Part shown: positions 22,328-33,400 of the stretch, piece after piece
Layout: each line of letters opens with the position of its first letter
Numbering within the stretch: the stretch's first letter is position 1
DNA from: Pseudopyrenochaeta lycopersici
Taxonomy: Eukaryota > Ascomycota > Dothideomycetes > Pleosporales > Pseudopyrenochaetaceae
DNA length: 64,000 nucleotides
Direction: 5' to 3'
Assembly: GCA_003313425.1 (NCBI GenBank)
Contig: NHZP01000002.1
Location: 186,001-250,000, forward strand
Program-made: the position numbers and the translations under genes
The notes under the pieces: model-generated
What the model saw: the letters and a program-made list of their open reading frames with translations, nothing else
Database searches by the model: none
Told to the model about the DNA's origin: nothing

Positions 22328-23473
22328 TCACCAGCCCTCACGATACCGTGGGCAGTATATGCTCCACACTAAGTTTCCAATATAGCTGGACCTCACTGCT
22401 TCTAAATACACAACCGCGTCTCTAGAAAGGCCTCTACTGCCAATGTTTTGGAGGGTATTATTGAACGCAGACAATTTTTCCACGATCGTCTTCCGGCACA
22501 ATGCGATGGCTTCCTCCTCCGAAACTAAGCTCTCCTTCATAATCACCCACACTGCATTGAAGACGTAATCAAGACCTGCATCTTCAGCAGCCTTTCTCTC
22601 CTTCTTCCAAGAATATAAGTCATTTACCAGACTTAACGCAGCATACCCAGGCCTTGCGAGGCTGAAGCAAAGCTCCAGTTCGTCTTCTGGGATCGTAAGG
22701 GCCATTCCGAAAGTCAGGGTCCCGTACCATATACTGCGCGGGTTCAGTAAAGGAGAGATAACCTCAGGACTATGCCGAGACTCACAGCTCTCCTGCATCT
22801 ATAATCCTGCTGGGAAGATACTCCACCAATGTGTCAAATTGCTGGATTCTTGTGCGACTAGCAAGCTGGACGAACATGGCCCACGCCTTCATCGATGTGA
22901 CGGCCCATGCTGGGTCGATTGATATCATTCTCCCTAGAAGTTGGGCTTGAAGTTGCTTCTCAGGACGTGTACTGGCTCCGACGTCGCACTGCAATGCGCT
23001 CTTCAAATTGAAAACATCTAGAATCTCGGCCTCTCCTACAGACAACTGCTATACGTGTGAGAAAATTCGGGATCTGAAGAACCGCAACTTCAACTGCAGA
23101 CTGCACATACGCTCTTTAACTCTAGCTTTTCCATCTCGTCTATGATATAATCAGTATTCACAAATCACAGAAGCCTGCTCGTCAAATAGTTGCCGTCATA
23201 AAGGAAAGCAAATTCATTCGCATATGACATGATCTCAATACGTTCAGGTCGACACTCAGGTACAGTTACACTAATGAAGCTGTACAGTGGCCCTAGTCCA
23301 CCGTGGTATTCGCCAAGTGGATTAACATGTTGACCCCAGTCTCTCTGTGCTTCAGGAGCACCCAGTTCCTCTTTGTAAGGATAGCGATGTATACGGAGGG
23401 GTATATCGAGCGAAAGGTCATCCTCTAGATAGGTTTCTCGTGTGACGAGTCGGGAATATTTGTGCTCCCTCAT
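22328..23473 (-). CDS. Class I terpene cyclase, stand-alone domain
   Basis: Four exons (23473-23194, 23139-23111, 23045-22786, 22733-22328) encode 324 residues. The aspartate-rich motif D93-D-E-M-E97 is formed across the first intron, and the NSE triad is N227DLYSWKKE235; both bind the Mg2+-diphosphate cluster. The segments PERIEIMSYANEFAFL and CPRY resemble the cyclase half of fungal chimeric di/sesterterpene synthases, but no prenyltransferase half follows before the SDR relic. Intron 1 has a GC donor (GCAACT); the others are GT-AG. The exact acceptor of intron 2 could be 23045 or 23048. No stop or frameshift lies in the exons, so this is the least damaged gene of the locus. The product is unknown. 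Confidence 0.8.
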
Positions 23474-24044
23474 AGTTGGAATGTTAAAATGGTTCTTTCC
23501 TCAAACAACTGTGAATAAAGTCAAATGATAAAGTACCTATTAGGCACTGCGAACGATACTCTATATCTAAATCATCCGCCCATGGTGGCCTGATCGACAT
23601 CGCATAGACTGGACTACTGTGCCATTTCTAACGGTACATGCACGTGAAGTATATCAATGTTAGATTCTAAGAAATCCTTATCTTGAATAGCACTCCAACA
23701 TACTCTAGGTCTAGTAGTAACGTGGGGCAAATTTTGAACGAGTAGCGTAGTCCGGAGCAGCTCCGTTTGATCCTTCAGGATCTTCACTACAGAACTCAGT
23801 CAATAAGTGCCGGCTTTACGTCAATGTTTGTGATATCTTGCATAACTTCGGTAGTAATCCTTGTATATATTATACCAATTAAGTAGATATTTACCGGAGA
23901 TTTTAGCTCCAGCTGCGCCTTTCTCGTTAAAATCGTCCCATTATACGTCCCGGCGCATGGTGGGAGGAATGCCAAGTGGATTCCTAAAGATGTATACACG
24001 GTTTTTTCCGCATCAGTCTTACCCGACAACGATACAGCTACGCA
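23474..24044. other. Spacer between terpene cyclase and P450
   Basis: Lies upstream of the cyclase start and downstream of the P450 stop. It should contain the cyclase promoter. Short frames are present but none is recognisable. Confidence 0.4.
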
Positions 24045-26045
24045 TCAAAGTGCTACCGCTCGGACACCCTTTGTACTGATCTTGGGGAGGGGAATTAGGA
24101 AGTTATGGGCCTGCTCTACTTCGCTCTCGTCCGTTTCGAAGAGTGCCAGCTTAGGCGCGTCGGGTCGGAAAAGAACGGCTATTGTATGACTCATTTTAGC
24201 CATTGCTAGACTATTAACTGAGTATTAGCGTGATGCACAGTGTGGAAATGGTGAGTAATTGATGCCTCTCATGGCTGGCCTTACTTGATTCTGAGGCAAT
24301 TTCGAGAGCCTCTACAGAACGGCACGCAACTCTTATGCATACGCGGATCTACAATCCCCATCCATTGTTCTGGGATAGATTCTTCTGGGTTCGGGAAAAT
24401 TGAGGGGTCAGAATGCTGCAAATACGCGGGGGTGCCAACAGCCACCTGCCATTTCGTTAGCTAAATAAAGTCCTAAGCATTTGTGATGGCTATGCACTCC
24501 TTTCGGGATTAGGTATTCACGGTATTGAATCGGCTCGTCAGGAGATACAAGAGGTAATCTGTACCGTATGCAACAACTGAGTCTACACACGCAATTTTTG
24601 GCCCAGATCGACAGCGTGTACGAGAAAGCGTGTAAGGAAATGTTCTTACCGAAGAGATTCCTTAGGAATTCCCTGCAAAAGAGGGAGCCTCTCGATGTCT
24701 GCCCAGGTGGGTACTTGAGTGGGCCATTCTTTCATAGTCTCTCACACCTCTTCTCTTACAGCCTTGTGAAGCTCATGACGTGAGAGAATGTAATAAGTTG
24801 CGAAACCGATTGTGCGTGCAGTACTAGCCGTTGCCCCTTCGAGGAGGGCCTGTGCTTCCTTCGCCAGACGCTCTTCGGAACGCTCACTTTCGAGCATGTC
24901 GCTATTTGCAATGAAATGCCATAGAGAAACGTAATCATCTGTCTCTTTACCATGCGAATCAAGTTGCAGTTTGTTATTGAGTGCTTCATGGATTTGTTGC
25001 CTGGCTCTCTGCGCATTAATCAGCATGGAGGGGTTTACACAATAGACAAAGCCAGCCGCACACAAGTAAAACCATTGAACATTTGCCCACTTGGAAATGC
25101 CCACAGTGAAATATTTTCAGGGATATAGCTCATGATGCTAGAAAGATTATCAGATGTGTAATAATGGAAATATAGACTTTCTTGCCGAACTATAAAAGGA
25201 AAACAAGTAAAGAGAGGAGTCGACCGCATGATCGTGTGGATCACATTATACCTAGGATGAGGGTCATAATGAATATCTAGGCTGGCATTAAGCAATACGT
25301 ACCAGTAAGGAGCAAAAGTCTGGGTTATCCAAGAATTCATTCCCGTTCTTGGAGAATACACAGATTCTGCAAATGACGTCACCTGAGAACGCAGCGAAAC
25401 GACGATCCAGGCGGATAACTGTTCCAGTGCCAAATAGGCTCCTCAGCCGACCCTCAAAATTCAGAGCGATATCTGCGAGCATGGACTGAAGGCGCTGTAC
25501 GCCCATTCGAGAGAAGAACGGCTCCAAAGGCTTCCTTCGCTTCCGATAGAGATGATGCTCTTCAGTAATAAGATGTGATCGTAGGATGATTATCAGAGAT
25601 TCTTTTATCCTAAGCACAAATTTTGAACCTACTATCAAATTGGATGCTCTTACAGAAAACATCGTAGCTATTAGTTCGACGCCTGCTCTCCATGACATAG
25701 ATATCAATGTAAAAGTCCGTATCAATAATAGAAAGTTCATCTGGATTAATACGAACAATCCGACCTTTGACCATATTAGTTTGATATTACCGCGCAAGTG
25801 ATAATGCAGTACTTGCCGGACTTTTCATGCATCTTCTTAATTTCGAAGATGTACTGGCCGCTCTTCCAGAAATCATAGTAGAACTCGTACCACTCAGAGG
25901 CAGCTGCCAGTTTTGGACCCGGAAAACCTGAGATAGGCGAAAAATAAAGCCTGACGACCGCCACGTAGATGTGATACACAACCACGCAAATCACGGCAGC
26001 GGCAGCGGCTGTTTGAAGGCCAAGGATCTCAGTTATTAGAGCCAT
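24045..26045 (-). pseudogene. Cytochrome P450, probably inactivated
   Basis: Pieces of about nine exons run in order from an N-terminal anchor (MALITEILGLQTAAAAAV...) with FPGPKLAA, through GRIVRINPDELSI, RRKPLEPFFSR, IHTIMRSTPLFTC and the I-helix-like EGATASTARTIGFA, to KESLR (ExxR), IPKG, IFPNP and the heme loop. They end with FLIPLP...GVRAVAL at TGA 24045-24047. The heme loop reads FCRGSRNCLR: the cysteine is present but the conserved Gly two residues later is Arg. A one-base insertion in a T run near 25318 shifts frame between DNPDF and APYW. One expected acceptor near 25598 lacks AG. Two introns have GC donors (25816, GCAAGT; 25181, GCAAGA). Relatives oxidise terpenoids. Confidence 0.75.
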
Positions 26046-26418
26046 ACTTGCAGGTGGAAAACTGAATTGATGATGTAGTCCATGGAAGTGTGCGATGGAC
26101 ACTGGAAATATATTTCAAGACCTCAAGAATCTCTAGGAAGAGTAAAGCGTGTTTGGAAAGGCCGCCGGCTAAACGGTTTCTAGCACGCCGGCGCTAGTTA
26201 AACTACATGATTTTGGGCCAGCTTATTGGTAGATATTTTGTATACGTTGAATCTGCTGAGCTTTTTTTGAAATTGTTAGTCTGGTTGATAGACAAAGCAC
26301 CAATCCACAAAAGCTAGTCTGGAAATCCTAGATACAGTTTAATTTACAACATTTGTGAATACACCATAGTTTCGAATGCCCAACACAGGAGTCTCAATCG
26401 AAAAGAATTCGAGGACGA
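26046..26418. other. Spacer between P450 and ABC transporter
   Basis: About 370 bp of AT-rich sequence upstream of the P450 and downstream of the transporter stop. Nothing was recognised beyond the likely P450 promoter. Confidence 0.4.
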
Positions 26419-29400
26419 TTACTTTCCTCTCGTTGCCCGGACGAGGTCCCCAAATCGACTTCCTGACTTCCCAGCTAACTCAATGGGACTTCCAGTTTCC
26501 ACAATTTCGCCTGTGTGCATGACGATGACTCTATCAAAATCCATGATTATATCCAGCCAGTGGCTCACAGCTAGCACCGTATACCCCTTAAACTCGTTCT
26601 TGATGATGTCATGCATGACGCGTTCCGTTTGCATATCTACACTTGAACTCACTTCGTCTAGCAATAGTATTCCGCCGCACGCTTGTTGCCGCGCACGAAT
26701 ACGTTTTCGGAGTAGGGCACGTCCAATGGACATAAGTTGCCGCTGCCCAACACTAAGAGATCCTGCACTCAGGCCTGCGCTCAAACCACCACGATCTACA
26801 ACAAACTCCCACAAGCCAACCGTCGCCAATACTGCTTGACAGTCTGTAGCTGTGGAAACATTGAGAGGGTCGAGATTCCTTTGAAATGTACATCCATCGG
26901 GCAAAAAAACCGCCTCCTGGGGCACAGCAATGATCCGTTGGCGCAGCGCAAGCCGATTGAGGCGGCGAAGCGGTATATTGTCGATCGTTGCACTTCCTGC
27001 TGTCCCAGCGATGGGACTGATAAGTTTGAGGAGAAGCGCGATGATGCTGGATTTTCCGCTTCCAGTACGTCCACAGATAGCCACTTTCTCACCTGAAGCG
27101 ATTGTCAGGTGTATATCACGCAGTGCCAGTTTGGGGATGGTTTCGCCTTCGATTTGCGTTTCGTAGCTTGCCGAGACACCTTCCAATAACATAACTCCAT
27201 GTTGAGGCCACTGATCAGAAGGAGAAATATTCTCATCTTCCGTATCCTCGGGAGTGACTGTTTCGCCGAAAGCCTTGAATCGAGCTATCGCCCCCAAAGA
27301 CGTTTCTAGCTTAGTCCAGTAGATAACAATCCCCGAGAGGTCATCCCCGAGAGACAAGAGGCTGTAGAGAGAAGCACCAGCGAATCCAGATTTGGAGTGA
27401 AGCCGGACGGCAAGCGTTGTGAGCAGTACTGCCATAAGCATGACTACGACATTGAGCACGAGATTCAGCCACTCTTGAATCATGACCAATAGATAGGCAG
27501 GCCTTTGACTGGATTCAATCAGGTAAGCATTTTTCCGCAACTCATAGGGTATAAATCCAAAAGCTCGTAAGGTCGTTATACCTCTTATCGTGTCTAGGAA
27601 GTGTGTATAAAGAGGACTCTTGGCCTCCAGGTCGAGTAGCCGGATCTGCCTAGAAGTGCGCAGGTAGAATCGTTGCACAACATAAAGCAGCCCAAAAATG
27701 AATGGATAGCTGATGGCGAGGTATGCAGATGATGTGAGCATCACAGCCATCTGTCCAAGGGCCTGAAAGAGCGACAGGAGCATGTTAATGGTTGCTTCCG
27801 GCAGCTCAGTATCGATGAGATTCAAATCTTGTGAAAACAAATTTGTAATGACGCCTGTATCTGTCTGACTTAAGAAGGGAAGTGGTGCCGCGAGCAGAGT
27901 GTGCAACGCATTACGGTGTATGTTGGCGCCGACCCTTTTGACTGATGTTATGAAGATGGCGACACCTAGTAGCAGCAATGCTATCAAGGCAAAAACTTGA
28001 AGCAATCCGTATATGCCAACATAGTATGTGTTGGAGTGGGTTTGGTGCTTTGATTTTATAGCGTCGGTCCAATATGTGAGCCAAATACTGGGAAAGCCAG
28101 TAAAGACTCCCCAGAGTGAGGCAAAGATGCCGCTGAACACTGCCAAAGAAGCACCCATGCTTTTGATGTAATGCTTGTATACCATACGGTCCCCAACTTG
28201 CCGTACTTTGTCCATGACAGTCGTTGATAATGCCTCGGTTGTTGTTGGTAGCCTTGCAGGATGTGATTGTGACTGTTGATATGCGTCCATCAATATGGTC
28301 GGAGCCAGAATCTAGGCCAAAGCGTTTTTGTGAAGCCCTAGACCGTCTCTCAATTGATCGAAATTACCTTGCGTGAGCATTGTTCCCCCTCCGAGTATGA
28401 TTATGTGATCTGCAAGCGGCGCGTGCCGCACGCTATGGGTGCACAACACCACGGTAGAGTTTCGTTTCCGCAGCAGACCACATGGGCCAAAGACCAGATT
28501 AAAGACATGCTCCTCAGTCTCAGCATCTAGGCCGCTGAAAACATCGTCGAGCACAAGCAGATCAGATTGTAGATACAAAGCCCTTGCGAGGGAGACGCGT
28601 TGTTTCTGACCACCGGAGAGCGTAATTCCATTAGACCCAACACTGGTCTCGTCTCCTCGAGAAAGCCTTGCTAAATCGTGGCTTAGAGCAGTCACATTTA
28701 TGACCTCGGCGTACCTTTCCGGATTGAATGCTGAGAAAGCCACAATATTATCTCTTACCGAGCCATTGAAGAGGAATGCAGTCTGGTCACAGTAGCCGAC
28801 ATGGTTGTGATGCCTCCCCAACGTTACATGACCCTCATGGAAAGGAATTTCGCCTAATAGAGCCTTGCAGAGGGTAGATTTTCCTGAACCAACAGGTCCC
28901 ACAACCATAGTGAGTGAGCTTCGCGCCAACGAGAAGTTTATATTTCGCAAAACGAATGTGTCTGCTCTCCATCCAAATCTACCATTCCTGACTTCTAGCT
29001 CCACTTCAAGTGAAGCACTGCTGTTCTCAAGCATCTTGCGGACATTTTCGCGCGTCCCGCACTCCAAGAAGGCCTGAATGCGTCCAAGACAAACGAAGCC
29101 TGAAACAATCTCAGGGATGGCTTGGAAGACCTGTGATAGCGGGACCATGATCAGGGCTAAGAACGAAAGACTAGTAAACACGCGTGAATTGTTCAGAGTT
29201 TGGTGTGCAAAGGCGAATGCTAGTGGTGGACCGATCAGTCTCGGGATGAAGCCTAGGATGGCTACCGCGATAAAAATGCGGCGGAATCGAGCTCCTGCTG
29301 CAAGCTCGTCGACGCGGAGCTTCTGCACAAAGCCCCCAATTGCAGTGGAAAGTCCACTTATTTTCAAATTTTTCATGCTAGCGATGACATTGGCGGTCAG

Positions 29401-30776
29401 ACCAACTCGCGCCTGCACACCGGCCATCCACGTCCTCTGTGAGTCTCCTGTGAATACGACCAGGACGCCCAAGCAGATGGAGCACACTACAACGAGACCA
29501 ATAGGAGCGACAAATACAACGCCTATTCGCCTGTATAGCATCCATGTAGCCAGCACAACCTGAACCAAACACGCCCAAAGCTCGTGCAGGGTCCTAAAGC
29601 CCATACGAATGCGCTCAATGTCAGTGCTCATCAACGTCAGAGCGATATTGGTATCTGATAGATCAACTCTCGCTTTTGTGGCCTTGAGGAATATTTCCGG
29701 GACGAGTATCGATCGCATCATGATATGAAAACGGTGATGGAAGTACCAAGTGAAGGCCATAGAGATGGCAATGCCTGAATAGGTCAAAAAACTCGCGCCA
29801 ATGAGGCCATAACCAACATTGGCGTCGAGTGAAGGCTCCGCAAGATAGTCCAACAAGGCCTCGATAAAAAATGGTTGACTCAAGGTGAAGCCGAGAAGGG
29901 CCAAGCGAGGGACAATGGGGAGTAGCAAAGGTAACTTAAGAGTGCGCACAAGAATCTTAGCAAGGCCAAACTTGTCCCCTTTCAGTCTGGTATAGTTCAT
30001 GTTGCGAGAGAACTGGGCGTGTAAGGATTCGGCATCAAGTGAACGATCGAGCGGCAAGAGAGTCTCAATGGTCAAAATGGTCTTGTAGCCCGCAAGGAAC
30101 AAGTTGTTCAGCCAGAAGAAGACACCGAGGGAAAAGATACCACTCGTCTCCTCTGGGCTGTGCTCTTTCTCATCGTTGCTCCAGCGCACCCAGCTAGCTT
30201 TTTGGCGAGCTTCAAGTATCAGGATGACTGCTTTCAGAGCCACAGCGGCGCAGAAGGTGCTGCCGTAAACGCGTTCGAAGTGGCTTTCTGAGGATAAAAA
30301 TAGTGTCCTCGCTTGCGTTGCATCTAAGAGGAGCGTAAGGCATAAGTAGGCGGTCAGTAGAGTGGACGGTCGCGGATTTCTGCTATGCTCAACCGCACTG
30401 AGCATTGTCATGAGGAACGCCACCACAAGCCTGAGAATAGCAGCTGCCATGAATGTGCTGGAGATATGCCCACGGCTGCCTGCCGCTAGAACAACAAGAG
30501 CGAGCATTAAACATACGTAGGCTATTATTGCACTCTGGGCAGTGAGCATGTTGATGCTGAAGATCAGGGACCTATACATACCAACTTGACGTACTGGAAC
30601 GTTGGTGCATGTACCATGATAGGCTTGCGTGTCTGCCAATACATCCGCCATGACGATGCGATGATGAACAACGCCGAGGGCACAATGGAAAAGAATAGCT
30701 GCTCGAATTGGAGACTAAAGTCGAAGCCTTTGCTGTCTAGCGACAAAAATGCGTCTTCTCTCGTGTTAAAATGCAT
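26419..30776 (-). pseudogene. ABCC-type full ABC transporter interrupted by one in-frame TAG
   Basis: Exon 1 (30776-30582) starts MHFNTREDAFLSLDS and joins exon 2 through a 47-bp intron. The frame is then open to 26419 except for a single TAG at 28314-28312. The upstream part has TMD0-like and TMD1 helices and NBD1 (GPVGSGKS, LSGGQKQR, LLVLDD). The downstream part has TMD2 and NBD2 (GRTGSGKS, LSVGQRQL, ILLLDE). With the TAG ignored the reading would be about 1,435 residues, the usual size of fungal ABCC exporters. The TAG lies in the linker after NBD1, where CAG to TAG is a CpA-to-TpA change. It could be a recent pseudogene, two half-transporters or an assembly error. It is co-oriented with the terpene genes and would fit product export. 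Confidence 0.85.
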
Positions 30777-31910
30777 CGTAGAAGGCAATAACTCAAATAA
30801 TAATGCAGTTACAACAGCGAGAGGTGGACCTCACAGGCAATAAGCCATTGAGCCAGCCAGCCGGGTGAACAAGACCCCGACGCCAAGCATGTCAGCAAAC
30901 ACGATAAGGAATCTCGCTTGCCTAATATAACTATTCAATTTATGGCCAGGTTGAATTCTTTGAACTTGCTCTGTACACTGGCTTTCTTTGGTTGTAATAT
31001 GTTAAGACGTACGCTAGTCAGTTATCCAAGCCTCGCGAATAGGCAGCGAAAACTGGCCAAGCTCAGATCTCCTTATTTGGTTAGCGCCTTATCACCGATT
31101 CGATCAGCCTGAGACACCATACCTCGGGATGTTCGGAGCCTAGCTCACACTTGGTGACTAGGCCTGACAAGGCTGCCAACTCAAGCTTGATTTTGTGAAT
31201 CTTAGTTGCGACTCTCAAGCGTTAAAACGATATTCTGATGTAAGGGCCTCGTCTACTGCAGGGAGGTCCTTGTAAAGCGCCGCGAAAGGGACTCCCAACC
31301 TCCGCTTGGCCCCCGACAGTTACAAGGTATTTTCTTTTCGACAAATTTATGCCCCACTTTCAATATACCGTCATCACACCTACTTAGCGAGTGTCATATG
31401 ATAGAGAATGGCAGCGACAGCCTGCCTCGTTCTGTGAACGGAAACCAAATACATAAACTCCTGGAACCGCAAATAGAGATACAGCGTTAATGTAAGCTCA
31501 AATAATTTGGATTGAAGTCCCTTACTCTAGGTATCCTTTAACAAACACAACAGATTAGTAAAGGAGTGCTCTTACACTGTAGCGTATAATTCAGGGTCCT
31601 TGAAAGCATCTAAACTATCAATAGCACACTGAAAATGAACAGTTTTATTGATACTGTTCAAAATCACAGAAGCTCAAAAGATGATGCATAAAGCTGCAAT
31701 ACACCACTGTATTGGAGCATTACTAATGTAGGTAAGGCTTTACCCTTGAGGATATCAGTAACTAGCTATATAATATATCTATAATAACCAGATGAGAAAA
31801 ACAGATACCACGACTGTAGCGCATCTGCGCAGTAGCTCCTATTGTACGCTTCTTCCAGACGCTTTGTGACTGCTCTAACTGTTTTGGAGTTTAGACTGGA
31901 TATTTAAGCA
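30777..31910. other. AT-rich spacer upstream of the ABC transporter
   Basis: About 1.1 kb without a supported gene. Stops are frequent in all frames and TA-rich runs occur near 31740-31800. It contains the transporter promoter. Confidence 0.45.
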
Positions 31911-33400
31911 TCAAACATCTCGTACGCTGGGGACGTTTGGTTGCATCATCACACCTTCCTCGCTCACTATCCATCCCGGAATGCCATCCCAACCGAACTC
32001 TTGGCCTTGGGTAGCGAGTGCTTTATCTAACATGTCAAGCTTGTCTTCATGCTGCAGGAGTGCTTGGAAAAAGGCAGCACCAATTGCATAGTTGTTGACT
32101 CTGAGTAAGTGGTTATTGAAGCGGAACTCTGTCGCGTCTAGCGTTATTGTGTGTCGTCCGATTCGCTTTATTCTTCGTGTTATAGGGGTGCCTATAGCAC
32201 CGGATTTTACCTTTGGGGGGCTTAATATGTCTCCGTCTGGATCATTGATGTATTCTCGAGATGGCATACTGCGGTCTTCTGTGGTAACACTAGGGTTCAA
32301 CTTTGAACTGCGCACAGTCTCCCTGCTTGGTTTCCATTCGACTATCTGGCTAGATACGGATGAAATATCAGTTATTGAGCTTGAAATGGTGTTTCGACGC
32401 TGACTCAAGCTGCTGGAATGAGGACCGGCTGATACACTACTTGATGTTGTATGACTTGATTCTGTTTTTGGGATGTGTGAAATACGGGTTTGATTGGATG
32501 ACGGCCTAGAGCGTGCGTTTTTAGGGCGCCTTCCTTTTGAGCTAACTTGTTGAGAAGTTGACCTAGGAGCTGGAATTGAAACAGATTTTGAAACCCTGTG
32601 GCGGCTGGATCGTTCTGAGGGTAACACTTCATTTGAATAAGTTTGAAGTAAATCTGTGAAACCAAACAGCTCCTCCGGACCAGGGACTAGATCCGGGATT
32701 TGGCTTCCGAGTTCTTCTAGGGCAACTTCTTTCGCTACTTTCAATGTTCGTTTGTTCGCATGGTGTACGGAGTTTTTTATCTCGCTATGACGAATTAGCT
32801 CACGGAGTAGAATTCCCAGAGTCGAACTTGCATAGCTCCCTGCAAAAGGTTGATCTTATCTTCTATCCTCATGCCCAAATTTTTTTCAACGGTCCGCCGA
32901 ATTGTTTCGTCTGTCATAGCACGCTTTAACATTTTTATCTCTTCATTGAGTTTCCGAATGCACATAAGGTTGCTAAAACCATTCATGCTTGCTCTTGCGA
33001 TTGTTAGGGAGGCTCGGAGACTCTTTACCAAACTTTTGCTGGTGAACCACTCCAAACGCGCGATTACGGTATCTTGAAGAGAATACTCGTGTTGAGGATC
33101 GGGCCTTAGTGCTCTAACCTTCTGCAAAATCTCAAACAGCCCTGGTATGAGCTTTTCAATCCAAGCATGTAGAGAGTCAATCGATGAAGCAACAACTCTC
33201 TCTGTTTGGCGGTCATCAGCGCAGGTGCGCAAAAAATCTTCGCACAAACCAGCGAAAATCACGGTTTCGTCCGAAAGTTGCTTAATGTCTCGCTTCGCAT
33301 TTTTGACTTCCTTCGTAGCTTCGTGGATAGCAATACCAAATTTTGTCAACTGGGTGCAGAGAGCAATCCCTGCCGCAACAGCACCAAAAATCTCTGCCAT
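31911..33400 (-). CDS. Protein with Helo-like/fungal N-terminal STAND domain; frame break in the middle
   Basis: An ATG at 33400 opens about 196 residues beginning MAEIFGAVAAGIALCTQLTKF, the hydrophobic start typical of the fungal Helo-like N-terminal domain of STAND/NLR-like proteins and their relatives. Helical repeats follow to INLLQGAMQ. The downstream frame (about 32800 to 31911) encodes a Ser/Arg-rich low-complexity stretch and a C-terminal globular tail ending QPNVPSVRDV. The two frames differ by one base near 32790-32815, and I find no intron that joins them in phase. Either the gene is broken, or there is a sequence error, or an unusual intron exists. The family suggests a role in allorecognition or immune-like signalling. 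This is inference from the domain only. Confidence 0.55.
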
